Below are positions 15,117 to 24,200 of a stretch of DNA of 64,000 nt, in pieces. The stretch is from Trichococcus palustris. Its GTDB lineage: Bacteria; Bacillota; Bacilli; Lactobacillales; Aerococcaceae. The DNA is taken from the NCBI RefSeq assembly GCF_900114465.1, contig NZ_FOTD01000013.1, positions 1 to 64,000 on the forward strand. Direction: 5' to 3'. The position numbers and the translations under genes are program-made. The stretch's first letter is position 1, and each line of letters begins with the position of its first letter. Under the pieces are notes generated by a model. That model worked only from the letters and a program-made list of their open reading frames with translations. It was not told the origin of the DNA and searched no databases.

Positions 15117-15506
15117 TTAAATTAAATTGCAAATATCGCGAACACTATCAAACGATTTTTGGCGTTTATAATCTCGAAACCAGTTAATCACATCTCTAGC
15201 CTTATAAATAATAACTTTGGGGTATTCACCACTTTTCCCCTCGTCATCATGATAGCTTTCTTCCACACAAATACCAACGTCATTTCTTCCCAAAGAGTAA
15301 GTATAGTATTCCCAACGCGTAAACTTGCCATCCGAACTCCAACTATCATGGCATCTCCTGATTGTTTCTGTAATCCCAATAAATCTATCATACTGAGTGA
15401 CAAACTGGTACAAAAACTCAACCTCATTGTCTTTCAAACGGCTGCTTCCTACTTCTAATACTTCACCAATCAGTCTCTTTTTTTCGGTTTTTTCACTTGG
15501 AGTCAT
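15117..15506 (-). CDS. hypothetical protein (129 aa)
   Basis: This soluble 129-aa protein has many charged and aromatic residues (EYYTYSLGRNDVGICVEESY near the middle) and no motif I know. AAAGGA lies nine bases before the ATG. The gap to the next upstream gene is 21 bases, so it is probably co-transcribed with the 226-aa membrane protein gene. Confidence 0.55.
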   Translation of the reverse strand: MTPSEKTEKKRLIGEVLEVGSSRLKDNEVEFLYQFVTQYDRFIGITETIRRCHDSWSSDGKFTRWEYYTYSLGRNDVGICVEESYHDDEGKSGEYPKVIIYKARDVINWFRDYKRQKSFDSVRDICNLI

Positions 15507-15527
15507 AACAATTTTTCCTTTCTCATC

Positions 15528-16208
15528 TTATGATGCCGTTGTAAAAATCTGTTTCTGAATAGACAGGCACTCCTGCAAACCATCAATAGCTTCCTCTGTA
15601 GAATCTATTTCCGGATTTCTGAATTTCACAACATTATAGGAGTTTGCCTTAGCAAGCTGCTTTGTGTAGTCAAAGACCATGTTTATCAAGGTGTCTAGTT
15701 GCTCTGAAGAAAATACAATTTCGCTCTCGTTGGAGTGAATACGCTCCTTCAACTGATTCAGCTCTTCAATCAAGGTATCCAGAGTGCTTTCTTTGAGATT
15801 GCCTGCACGAACCTCATCTAAATAGGCGATGAAAGCATTATTGAAGTCCTTTTCACATTCTGGCAGTTCGATTTTTTCCTTAGTCTGCTTCTTTTTAGCT
15901 TTAAACTTTCCATAAGCAATACCTCCGACTGTTGCTGTTCCTACCACAACTACAGTCACAACCGCCGCTACAGGGTGCTTTCTTACAGTGTCTTTAACAA
16001 CAGAAAATACAGATTTCGAAGCAGTAGCAGAGGCGGATGTAGTTTTCACTGCGGTGATATTTTCCGGCTGCCGAATTGGGACTTCTTTAAGATGTAGCTT
16101 GTATCCTGTATGGCCTCGAATCAAGCTGCCGTATCTCGTTAATGCCCCAGTTGCCAATCCTTCAACCACATCATCGGGCACTTCATATGCTACTTGAATA
16201 ATCTCCAT
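15528..16208 (-). CDS. membrane-anchored hypothetical protein (226 aa)
   Basis: One membrane segment lies at about residues 79-100 (PVAAVVTVVVVGTATVGGIAYG-like, alanine- and valine-rich), followed by a lysine cluster (KFKAKKKQTKEK). An N-terminal soluble domain of about 60 residues opens MEIIQVAYEVPDDVVEGLAT. The C-terminal half is predicted helical, with coiled-coil character. AAAGGAGG gives a strong start. I do not recognise the family. It lies between a broken 40-codon gene and the 129-aa gene. Confidence 0.6.
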   Translation of the reverse strand: MEIIQVAYEVPDDVVEGLATGALTRYGSLIRGHTGYKLHLKEVPIRQPENITAVKTTSASATASKSVFSVVKDTVRKHPVAAVVTVVVVGTATVGGIAYGKFKAKKKQTKEKIELPECEKDFNNAFIAYLDEVRAGNLKESTLDTLIEELNQLKERIHSNESEIVFSSEQLDTLINMVFDYTKQLAKANSYNVVKFRNPEIDSTEEAIDGLQECLSIQKQIFTTAS

Positions 16209-16209
16209 G

Positions 16210-16332
16210 TTAATCCTCCTTTGGCTGTTGTTTGATCATGTCAATAGTTGCCAGTAATGCATAGGTCTGCTGCTATTCCTCAGACAATATTTGTAAATAA
16301 TCTTTATACATTTCATCATATTTCGGACTCAT
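16210..16332 (-). pseudogene. small gene with an in-frame amber codon
   Basis: The frame from 16332 reads MSPKYDEMYKDYLQILSEE, then TAG (16273-16275), then QQTYALLATIDMIKQQPKED and a stop two bases before the next gene. AGAAGGA precedes the ATG. Both halves have protein-like composition, and CAG to TAG is a single C-to-T change. It looks like a recently interrupted 40-aa protein. Confidence 0.5.
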
Positions 16333-16370
16333 CAAGAATTCCTTCTATCTGTGCCTATACCGCCAAAAAC

Positions 16371-17234
16371 TTATGACTTAATGCCTTCTGACATGCTATA
16401 AATTTGGTGATCGCTCTCCCAAATCACTTCCGGCTTCGCGATTAAATAAAGTTCAAGTTTTTCTCTATCGGCTTCTGTCAGTCTGTGTTTGTTGGCAATA
16501 CCGCCCTCGGGAGCCGAGACCCAAAGATCATAGTATTTCTTATCATCTATATCCTGATAAATGGAAATACCTGATGGCTTACTAAGATAGTCATAGCCTT
16601 TAGGTACATCGGTCAGTTTCACAGTCCAAACGTATTTTGTATGAAGATAACCTCTCTTGATCGGACGGCTCAGTTCAGGAATTCTCCATTCCTGTCCCTG
16701 TTTGAATGCCGACCGGATTTTTGCCCTTCTGATCCACTGTCGCACAGCCCCAGATTTCACTCCAATCGATTTAGCATACTCATCAACCGTAAGAATCTGA
16801 GCCGGGAATTCGATGACTTTCATTTTGGTATCATGCCAGCCAGATACACGCTTATTAAATTCCACATATGCTCCCCGTGTATGTACCAGGTATAACACTG
16901 CCCCTCTGCTACTCAAGGAATATTCGTAAGACCACCAGTCCTCCAGAGATTTAAATAGTGTAATCTTTTCGACCTTTTCCTTAAACTGCCTTAGGAAGTT
17001 TATCATGGTTGTCGCATATGTCGGATCATCATCACCATTAGTAACTCCTTTTTCAATGTTTTGGATGTGCAGATCTAGTTTATGCAGAATTTCTTCCTTT
17101 GACGTCATATATTGCTGATTAAACAGCTTTAGTCTGTCTTCTGACGAGAACTTAGCTTCCCACTCGTCTATGGCTGCTTCGAACTGAGAATCGTCAAAAT
17201 CCTCAATATTTTCATTTTCCTTATGTCCTTCCAT
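16371..17234 (-). CDS. HTH-containing putative regulator (287 aa)
   Basis: Residues 148-188 (LTVDEYAKSIGVKSGAVRQW, then IRRAKIRSAFKQGQEWRIP) form an excisionase/MerR-type helix-turn-helix of the kind that ends in a R.W.IP wing. The N-terminal 100 residues are acidic and helical. The C-terminal 90 contain a tryptophan-rich region of unknown fold. It is the first gene of a leftward operon. A strong promoter with CGTTGAAC dyads lies just upstream, which suggests self-regulation. Its place at the inner end of cassette B is suitable for an element-control gene, but that is inference. Confidence 0.65.
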   Translation of the reverse strand: MEGHKENENIEDFDDSQFEAAIDEWEAKFSSEDRLKLFNQQYMTSKEEILHKLDLHIQNIEKGVTNGDDDPTYATTMINFLRQFKEKVEKITLFKSLEDWWSYEYSLSSRGAVLYLVHTRGAYVEFNKRVSGWHDTKMKVIEFPAQILTVDEYAKSIGVKSGAVRQWIRRAKIRSAFKQGQEWRIPELSRPIKRGYLHTKYVWTVKLTDVPKGYDYLSKPSGISIYQDIDDKKYYDLWVSAPEGGIANKHRLTEADREKLELYLIAKPEVIWESDHQIYSMSEGIKS

Positions 17235-17260
17235 TGTTCCTCCCTTTAAAACGTATTACC

Positions 17261-17331
17261 GTTCAACGATTACCTACAATATATCAGTCACACATTAAAT
17301 TGTCAAGATTCACTCGTTGAACTGTTCAACG
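17261..17331 (-). promoter_or_regulatory. promoter with CGTTGAAC operator dyads
   Basis: TTGACA (17301-17306), a 17-base spacer and TATATT (17278-17283) form a good promoter on the minus strand. The 17-bp palindrome CGTTGAACTGTTCAACG (17315-17331) lies just upstream of -35. A third half-site, GTTCAACGA (17261-17269), lies downstream of -10. The spacing suggests repression by a dimeric regulator, possibly the HTH protein encoded next. Confidence 0.7.
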
Positions 17332-17474
17332 AATTTGAGAAATACAAAAAAAGAAGGCAGAAACCCTGTTATTATAAGGTTCCTACCTATGCTTATTTTT
17401 TGCTGCTTTTTGTCCATCCAACACGTCCAGTCAAGAATGCCGTCACACCGCCATTCTCCCCAAAAAAAATGACC
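17332..17474. repeat. cassette-end repeat and degenerate terminator at att2
   Basis: AAAAAAAGAAGGCAGAAACC and GGTTCCTACCT form an imperfect hairpin related to those at 20995-21070, 20183-20250 and 26805-26850. GAATGCCGTCACACCGCCATT at 17435-17455 matches the equivalents beside att1 and att3. No gene is visible. Confidence 0.55.
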
Positions 17475-17492
17475 TCATTTATGATACGCATG
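17475..17492 (-). other. attachment site att2 (junction of cassettes A and B)
   Basis: The minus strand reads CATGCGTATCATAAATGA, which differs from the rlmH end at one synonymous position and still encodes HAYHK-stop. The core continues into a dyad (ATGATACGC and GCGTATCAT at about 17481-17502). Both flanks match the corresponding flanks at att1 and att3. This internal copy makes the island a tandem composite. Confidence 0.8.
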
Positions 17493-17612
17493 TGCGTATC
17501 ATATTCTACTGCGGTTTTTTTATCGTATCATTTGTGGTATGGGACCCATAACTACTAATGATATTCGAATGAGTTTCACTAAACAGGTAGAATCGGGAAT
17601 CTGTTGCTCTAA

Positions 17613-17655
17613 AAAACAAACCCCAAGAGAGAAATAATCTCTTCTGGAGTTTGTT
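17613..17655. terminator. rho-independent terminator
   Basis: ACAAACCCCAAGAGA pairs with TCTCTTCTGGAGTTTGT around a GAAATAA loop, with small internal mismatches. It lies 150 bases downstream of the 89-aa membrane protein gene. The remaining bases of 17493-17806 hold the att2 right-flank repeat and nothing else recognisable. Confidence 0.55.
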
Positions 17656-17806
17656 GAATGTGGCCCTTATTTCAATAGATGAAATGCCTCATCGACACCA
17701 TTTGACAGAGAGCTCATTTTTCAACGGCTTGAACAGCATCAAAAATTAGGTAGATGTACTAAGTTTGTACTCTTCATTATCGATACAAAAAGAAGCTCAT
17801 TTACTT

Positions 17807-18076
17807 TCATTGGTTGTTATCTCCTTGGTTGTTATCTCCTAGATTACTATTTCCTGGCGTAGCCAATATACCCGCCAGGGCACCTACAGCAGCTGATCCA
17901 AGAGCAATAATTCCATCTGGAATACTAGTCGCTTTCATTGCTACTAAGTAAATAGTCCCCAAAAGTGAAATAATTGCTATACTCCCAAGGATAAATATTA
18001 CACTTCTGTACAAGGATATTTCTCCTTTCGAATAACCCTTTCCCTTGTCTTGAGCAGGCGGTAGCATTTTATCCAT
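17807..18076 (-). CDS. small membrane protein (89 aa)
   Basis: Two hydrophobic segments (VIFILGSIAIISLLGTIYLV at about 25-44, then GIIALGSAAVGALAGILATP) suggest two membrane helices, a size and layout similar to small holin-like proteins. The C-terminus is hydrophilic and made of a repeated GDNNQ unit encoded by a perfect 15-base tandem repeat. I chose the ATG at 18074-18076, preceded by GGGTGA; a longer reading to 18178 has no binding site. Function unknown. Confidence 0.55.
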   Translation of the reverse strand: MDKMLPPAQDKGKGYSKGEISLYRSVIFILGSIAIISLLGTIYLVAMKATSIPDGIIALGSAAVGALAGILATPGNSNLGDNNQGDNNQ

Positions 18077-18753
18077 AACTTCACCCCATTCCGTAAAATA
18101 TTGACAAACATCATATACAATGGTTACTTTGATTTTATATATACTCACCTGAAGACTTAAATTCAATTTCAAACACAATCACACGTTTTTTGAAACAATA
18201 TAAGCTGTGGATGCTGCTCAAATCCTACAATGCCTATAAATCCAAAAGGGTGTCTGTAATCTCTATTTTTGAATACTACTCGGGTTGATTTCAACAACCG
18301 TTCAATGTACATGAACTTTCTTACACAAAGGCTGGATTTGATTCCAAACCTTTGGTAACTGGCTATCAATAGTAAAATTCACCTTAGTCCCATAGCTTTG
18401 CGTCATCAAATTTCGTTAAATTTGCCATTATCAAGCTTATTCAAAAAACCAGTGTAAATACGCAGCCAATAAACTCATTTTGGCACCCAGATTTCCATTA
18501 AAACTGTCTTCAGCTCTATTCTTTGGATTTTTATTAAGCCTTCACCGTTATTCTGGAATTTACAGTAAGCACACCTCCGCATTTCCAATGCCGCCCATCC
18601 GGAATAAACCACAAAGTACAAAAAGTAAGTTGCACACATCAAACTGTCAGCGTTTACAAGAACATTATAGTTCATCCCCCTGGAATTGTAAGCGATTGCA
18701 CTTAGTTTTCGGTATCCAGTTTTTTCCTGTTTTTTCCCGTCAATCAAAGTGGA
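18077..18753. other. degenerate region with gene remnants
   Basis: Short minus-strand frames (18169-18369, 66 aa; 18475-18747, 90 aa) have no good binding sites. The segment 18500-18600 recurs in diverged form at 19905-20010 (CTCTATTCT.TGGATTTTT, then ATTAAGC, GAATTTA.AG.AAGC). It looks like decayed accessory DNA. Confidence 0.35.
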
Positions 18754-18936
18754 TCATCCGGTGTTTTTTTCTTGGCCTTTTGCGGTGGCCTTCAACTCGA
18801 ACTTCTGGAAATAGTCTAATGCATTCCCTTTCTGTACTTGATTGTCGATCAGGGACCATAGAAAAAGCTGTGTGGCAATAGGCACGTCTTCCGCAACTCT
18901 TCTGGTGACATAGCGGTTGTTTTTGGATTGAAACAT
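18754..18936 (-). pseudogene. truncated DUF960 gene
   Basis: The first 55 codons (MFQSKNNRYVTRRVAEDVPI to KATAKGQ) are close to the intact DUF960 gene at 14524-14829. The homology stops near 18774, and a few unrelated codons lead to a stop. The 46 C-terminal residues are missing. The leader is also conserved, so the copy came with its control region. It shows that both cassettes share an ancestral DUF960 block. Confidence 0.75.
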
Positions 18937-18970
18937 ATTTCATCCCTCTTTCATTCCTTATTTTTTCGGC

Positions 18971-19060
18971 AAAAAGAAAAGGCCAAGATCCGCGTATGGA
19001 ATCTTGGCCTTCTTATTTGTCCGATGGTTCATGGATATAATATATATTTCAATCTGGGAT
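18971..19060 (-). promoter_or_regulatory. second copy of the DUF960 leader
   Basis: AAGGCCAAGAT (minus, 19011-19001) pairs with ATCTTGGCCTT (18989-18979), an 11-bp perfect stem followed by TTCTTTTTG. The upstream block (TATATATTATATCC) also matches the leader at 14861-14960. Stem positions that are G-U in the other copy are G-C here. Confidence 0.55.
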
Positions 19061-19119
19061 TTTTTCAGTAATACTTACCCTGAATGTTCTTAAGGCTATG
19101 TTTCTTCAACGAATGAGCA

Positions 19120-19153
19120 CAAAAAAAGAATCACCCTCTCTCAGGATGATTCT
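19120..19153 (-). terminator. rho-independent terminator
   Basis: AGAATCATCCT and AGGGTGATTCT form an 11-bp stem with a G-U pair on the minus strand, followed by seven T residues. It lies 32 bases after the 197-aa gene. Confidence 0.8.
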
Positions 19154-19184
19154 CAGCCCATTTCAGATTAAATTATGGGAAAAG

Positions 19185-19778
19185 TTACCCTTGAAACTTG
19201 ATGAAACCTTGCATCTCAGTGGCTTTTTTGGCATCAAGCTTTACTTGAATGCTAATAGATTTGCCTGTTTTGATTTCTCTGAGGATTATCACACCTGTAG
19301 AATGATCTTCTATCTTACGTTTGCCTGTGCCTGCTCCAACAAGCGTGCCAAGCGGTCCAGCAACAATTGTGCCTACGATAGCTCTGCCTACCCATTTCTT
19401 TCCTTTATCTTCTAGGCTTTGGTTCCAGAAGAAATCAATCAGGAAGTATTCCTTTAAGCCCATTGAAACAATACCTGCTTTTGTTTGAGAGAGAGCAACA
19501 GTACCAAAGCCAACCTTTTCAAGTTTAATGGAGTTGTGCTTAGTTTTTGGAGCATATTTTTCAGGATGCTCTACTCTATCGATTGCCTCCCTCTCTTGGC
19601 GTTCTTGATTCACCTCTTCTCTCGCTTTTTCTCTCTTTTCCCTTGCATCCTTGTTTTTTTGGTTGGCTGCCATGGCTTTATCCTTCAGTTCTTCCCAATC
19701 AACATTATCAAACCATCCCATGAAATGAGCTACTAAAGCTATCCCAATAATTAAAAGCAAAAATATTACTTTTCCCAT
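19185..19778 (-). CDS. membrane-anchored hypothetical protein (197 aa)
   Basis: An N-terminal membrane segment (VIFLLLIIGIALVAHFMGWF) is followed by a highly charged coiled coil at about 30-75 (KNKDAREKREKAREEVNQER). The C-terminal domain has a glycine-rich stretch (GTIVAGPLGTLVGAGTG) near 145-160 and ends in beta-strand-like sequence. GGAG lies eight bases before the chosen ATG. A strong terminator follows. The family is unknown to me. The layout suggests a cell-envelope protein with its C-terminal domain on one side of the membrane. Confidence 0.6.
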   Translation of the reverse strand: MGKVIFLLLIIGIALVAHFMGWFDNVDWEELKDKAMAANQKNKDAREKREKAREEVNQERQEREAIDRVEHPEKYAPKTKHNSIKLEKVGFGTVALSQTKAGIVSMGLKEYFLIDFFWNQSLEDKGKKWVGRAIVGTIVAGPLGTLVGAGTGKRKIEDHSTGVIILREIKTGKSISIQVKLDAKKATEMQGFIKFQG

Positions 19779-20290
19779 ACAATCACTCCTCAATTTAATC
19801 TGATTGAGTTATTGGACATTTGACGGTTGAACATACCTGTTCCTATGCATGATTAAAGCCAGCTTTGACACCTCATAATTTTTATCCGAAAAAGTGTTGA
19901 TATTCCTCCTCTATTCTCTGGATTTTTTTATTAAGCTTCTACAATTTTCACCTCTATTGTAGAATTTAGAGCAAGCGCGCCTCTTTGTGTATTCGCCTAC
20001 ATTTCAAGAAGATTCTTAAATATGCTCGTGTATTTCATAAAATGTATTAATCCGGTTTGTATATCCCATTTCCCTCATAATAAAATCGTTCACTGCTAGA
20101 TACTCTTATTATACGGCGCACATTTTTCTTTGTAAAAACATCCATCTCATCAGCAAACATTACGTGTGTATTACATCCTTAGATGATCCGGAAGGCAAAA
20201 ACAAAGCGGAAAGCCCGTCGTTGTAAGCTTTCCACTTTTTCGATTCTATTCTCTTTTTTGACATATTGTGCATCAGAAAAAGTCTGGATA
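19779..20290. other. intergenic repeats, no gene seen
   Basis: This region of 512 bases contains a diverged repeat at 19905-20010 (other copy 18500-18600). It also has a block at 20155-20265 that matches the cassette-end sequence at 26765-26870, including ATGATCCGGAAGGCAAAAA and a CGGAAAGCCC...GGCTTTCC-type hairpin. No attachment core is found here, so it may mark an older, eroded boundary. Confidence 0.5.
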
Positions 20291-20920
20291 TTATTTCAGA
20301 CGGTAGATGTAATCCGTTGCATATTTCTGCTGAAATGCATCCAACATCGCGACATCATAAAAATGAGCAACCATGTATCCTTTCGTGTCGTAGGCTTCTG
20401 CAATTACTTTAGGTGATAGGACTGTCTTTGGATAGTAGGTCGGCACTATTTTTGAAATGCGATCATAGGTGACTTTCCTGCTCTTTAAGGTCTCCTCTGT
20501 ATTGACACAGTACAATCCTTTAAAAATGGCTTCATATTTCGCTGAAGATATCTTCTCATGAGAAAATAGCGCTATCTTTTGATTCAGCTCTGTTAATCTA
20601 CTCCAAGCGTACTTGTCATTTTCTTCAGAATTAATATGGAATTCCGTAAACCGATTACCATCTGGAGTCAATCGGTTATCCCACTCTCCATTAGGATAAA
20701 ACTTCAATCGTTTGATGTCCGTATCTTCCTCAAATTTATGCTTTGCACCGCTGCCTTGGAATCCTTTGTACCCAGCACCGAAGCAGTTACAGCATTCAGC
20801 TACGGTTCGTAAGCGTACATCCACATCTAAATAGCCTTTTTCGATATATTCGCTTGGGTTTTGATCTCAGACAGATTCCCATGACACATAAACATCTTTA
20901 TTTCGATTAACCAAAGACAT
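20291..20920 (-). pseudogene. hypothetical gene interrupted by an in-frame TGA
   Basis: From an ATG at 20918-20920 with GAGGTGG upstream, the frame reads MSLVNRNKDVYVSWESV, then TGA (20867-20869), then DQNPSEYIEKGYLDVDVRLR and continues to the stop at 20291. The whole would be about 209 aa. Both sides are coding-like and in the same frame, so this is a nonsense mutation in an otherwise intact gene. The family is not recognised. A shortened product from an internal ATG at 20824 is conceivable but has no clear binding site. Confidence 0.6.
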
Positions 20921-21238
20921 CCACCACCTCATATTGATTTGCTCTCATTATCTCAATGTTATTAAGATTATTCCAACTTAATCTTTATTTCATTTCTGAT
21001 TGTTACAGCCTTAGATAATCCGGAACAAAAAAAGAAGGCAAAAACCCCGTTATTGTAAGGTTTCTGCCTTCTATCATTCAAAAGTTTTTCATTATAATTC
21101 TAATAGCACCAAAATAGTTGATATTCTTAACAATGCTTATAATTTATTTTTAAAAAAGGCCAAAAATCGGCCTATTTTTCACGAAATACCCCTCATAATT
21201 CTTAAGAATGAGACTCCTAATATACGAAGAAACTCCTA
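20921..21238. other. intergenic region with cassette-type hairpin
   Basis: A hairpin at 21012-21070 (AGAAGGCAAAAACC ... GGTTTCTGCCTTCT) is preceded by TTACAGCCTTAGATAATCCGG. It is the best-preserved member of the family also seen at 17345, 20183 and 26805. The terminator of the SIR2 gene lies near its right end. No gene is visible. Confidence 0.5.
21152..21178 (-). terminator. rho-independent terminator of the SIR2 gene
   Basis: On the minus strand AATAGGCC, a GATTTT loop and GGCCTTTTTT form a stem with a U tract, 60 bases after the SIR2 gene stop. Confidence 0.6.
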
Positions 21239-24200
21239 TTATGATTGAATATCTTCCCACAGGTATCTTACTTCTTTCAGTTTAGCACGACTCAGTTCTT
21301 CAATTACATTAGCAAATTCCTCTGAAATGCTAATCTCACTTTGAATCAACTTATCATAATATCTTCTTACCAATATTGATAAACTGTAGATACTCTCAAT
21401 TAATTCCCTATCTGATTCATTGAGTGACAAATCTAATTTATCAAGGTTTTCACGAAATGCCTCTATGATAATATTTCTGTAGTCATCTTGAATGAGTAAC
21501 GGATGATCTATTACATATATCAGTTGATAAATTACGGTACTGCTTCTCTGAGTTTCAAAATACTTTAGTGAACTTATTAGTTCAACCAGGTGATTTGATA
21601 TCTTTATATTATTGACGGAATTAGATTCGAGCATCAATAGTATATCGATTTCATTCATGACTTGTCCCAGCTCGTCTCTTGAGCCAACTATTATTTGATT
21701 CATAAGAAGCTTAACTTCTTTCTCAGACAAATTATTAGCTATGGTTTTATCCATTAAATCTAGTGAGGCTGTTGAAAGATCGTATTCTCTAAGAAGCGCT
21801 TTAACATCTTTGACTGCAGCCTTCACTTCATCCGTAAATACATTCAAGAAATAAGCTTGTGCTGTAAGCATAGCTACAAAATCCCCCAATTTGACGAACC
21901 TTTTTTCACCTTCCTTTCCGCTTCCAAAAAAACATCTTCTGACTGTTAGTACACTCTTCTCGTTATCTACATAATCATATATATACTTTATAATGTCAGC
22001 AAAGTACTGAGATGTCCAAGATAATTCCATGGCACAAGCTTCCTTTTTATTGAAGGCAGAAACTCTTCTGAAAAACTGTATATATTCATTTATGGGGTTA
22101 TCAATCGAAGGTATTCCTGAAATGGTTCCCCCACTAACAGAACGAATGAATTTTGGCTCCTTGAGATATTTATCATACAAATTTTTAAAATCAATATCTG
22201 TTGGATGTGGCAATTCTTCCCACACTCGTATATGAAAAAGGGTACCTTCCGGAAATCCATTTTCATTTAACTGATCCCATACCGCCCGAGCCATTTGTGA
22301 CTCAAATTTTCCAAAATCAGAGAACGCATTAATTAGAATTGCTTTTGCAATTCCTCTATCTCTCCTATCTGATTCTTGAGAACTTATTTCACTGATAACC
22401 TTATTATAGATATCATCACTTATGTCAGGTTGTTCTATTTTTACCTCAATATCTACAAAGGTTAATAGAAAGTTTAGTGGTATGGAATCAGATTCTAACA
22501 ATACATATAAATAATGAGAGAAAATATCTGAATTGAGTGAATGCTTTAGCCTCCCAAAATACTGATCCACTTTTCTTGAATCAAAGTCATCTAAGTATTT
22601 TCTTAGTTCAATAAGTTTTGTAATAAGTTGAATTACCCTTTCGTCATCTACCACAATAGAGAATCTCGTTAAAATATCGAAAAGAGTTTCTTGTGTAATA
22701 ATCCTACTCTGATTTCTAAACCTATCTGCTGAAGTAAACACATCAGAAAGTTTACTTAACTGGTCAAACATCGCTTCGACCCATTTAACCTCTGATGAAA
22801 TAATCAGTTCTCTGCTAAAAAATGAGTTGATGATTTTCGAATCATTGGTGCGAATTATCGCTGACCACTTCCATATAGGAATCTGACTTGTGTGAATTAT
22901 TTCTTTCAAACCTAACGCCAATATGTCTCGATGATCGCTAAATGTATTCGGCAAACATAATAGATCTTGGAACATCACATACTTTAATGGTTTTGATACA
23001 GCATCTTGTTCTTTTCTGGTTGCCGTTCCATAAGTAACTCTGTACGTTCCCGGATTAAATCCTGGGTTTTCGCCTCTTGATTCATTGTGCGCAAGGATGA
23101 GCGAATTACTTACATCGTTTTTCATTTGGTTGTAAATGTTCCTTACATTATATGCATTGAGATAGTATTCTTTATCTGAAAAACTATCATCAAACTCTTC
23201 ATCTGTTCCATTTATCAGAGATCTTGCACATATGTTTAGATATCCTCTGAGTGAAGCCGTTTTATTCTCAGAATACTTTTTCTGCGCTAAAATTGCAGAA
23301 GTTTTTCTTAGTAAATCTTCCCCTTTTTCTTCTTCACCAATTTGCTTATATAAAAACACTTTTTTTAATTGGATATCGAGAGCAACATTTTGATTAATCT
23401 TCTCGACTTCTTTAGTCGCTTGACTATAATCAAATACTGCTATGAGAAACTTGCATTTTTCTATCTGCAGTTCTTCTCTAGTATAACCATCAAGTGTAGA
23501 AGCTACTTTCTCGCTTTTAGCTAGCAAAACTTTATATTCTTCATTTCTTCCATCTATTCGGTACATTTCTAGTAAATACAGAGCTACATCCACCCACGAT
23601 GAACGAAGAGCTTTCTCATTTTTTAATTCTACTTCAGCAAAAGAGTCTATAAGTGTTTGTATTTTCTTAGCTTCAGGATCTTCCAAAATCATGTAACCCC
23701 GTCGCAATAAATACACGAATTTTGCTAATAGATTAATTTGCCGGCTACTAGGTTCAAGTTTGAGTAGCTCTACTAAGTGACGTTTTATAGAATCTGTAAA
23801 CCTATCTGCTTCAGAATCGTTTGGAAAAGCCAGGTACCCATTTGTCTTATATTTCATCCTCACTAAAAATCCATCCATTATTTCAAAATATTTATCATCG
23901 ATAGACTTATAGAAATCACGATTAAATAACATGTCTTTAAAAAAAGGAACTGATTCGAAGATTTTCCCCTTTTTCTCACCATACTCAATCAACTTATCTA
24001 AGAATGTATCCAAAGCTTCCTGATGCCCTACTTTCTTATCAAACATATCGCCAAGATCCACAACAGTAATGTTCTGGCTCTCAAGCGTCATCTTCTCTGC
24101 AGCGCTCATGCTTTGAAATAAGCCAATTAAATAAATGGTAGGACAGTTTTCTCCCATATTGTCTCTAAGCCATCCTAACCAACTCAAAAAGTTTGGATCA

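Larger units (their letters stand above)
261..17477 (-). mobile_element. SCC-like cassette B with ccr-type recombinases
   Basis: This segment of about 17.2 kb is bounded by att3 and att2. It contains two adjacent large serine recombinase genes, a Cch-like helicase gene, DUF1643, DUF960 and RadC-type genes, an EcoRV-like restriction-modification pair, a SAM-I riboswitch, and several small unknown genes. This set and the rlmH target are the hallmarks of staphylococcal cassette chromosomes. Almost all genes read on the minus strand, the same way as rlmH. The base composition is more A+T-rich than the chromosomal half, especially at 1-5 kb. Confidence 0.75.

Noticed and set aside
20867-20869. In-frame TGA read as selenocysteine
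   Set aside because: No SECIS-like hairpin was evident directly after it and the protein has no redox motif at that point; a nonsense mutation is simpler.
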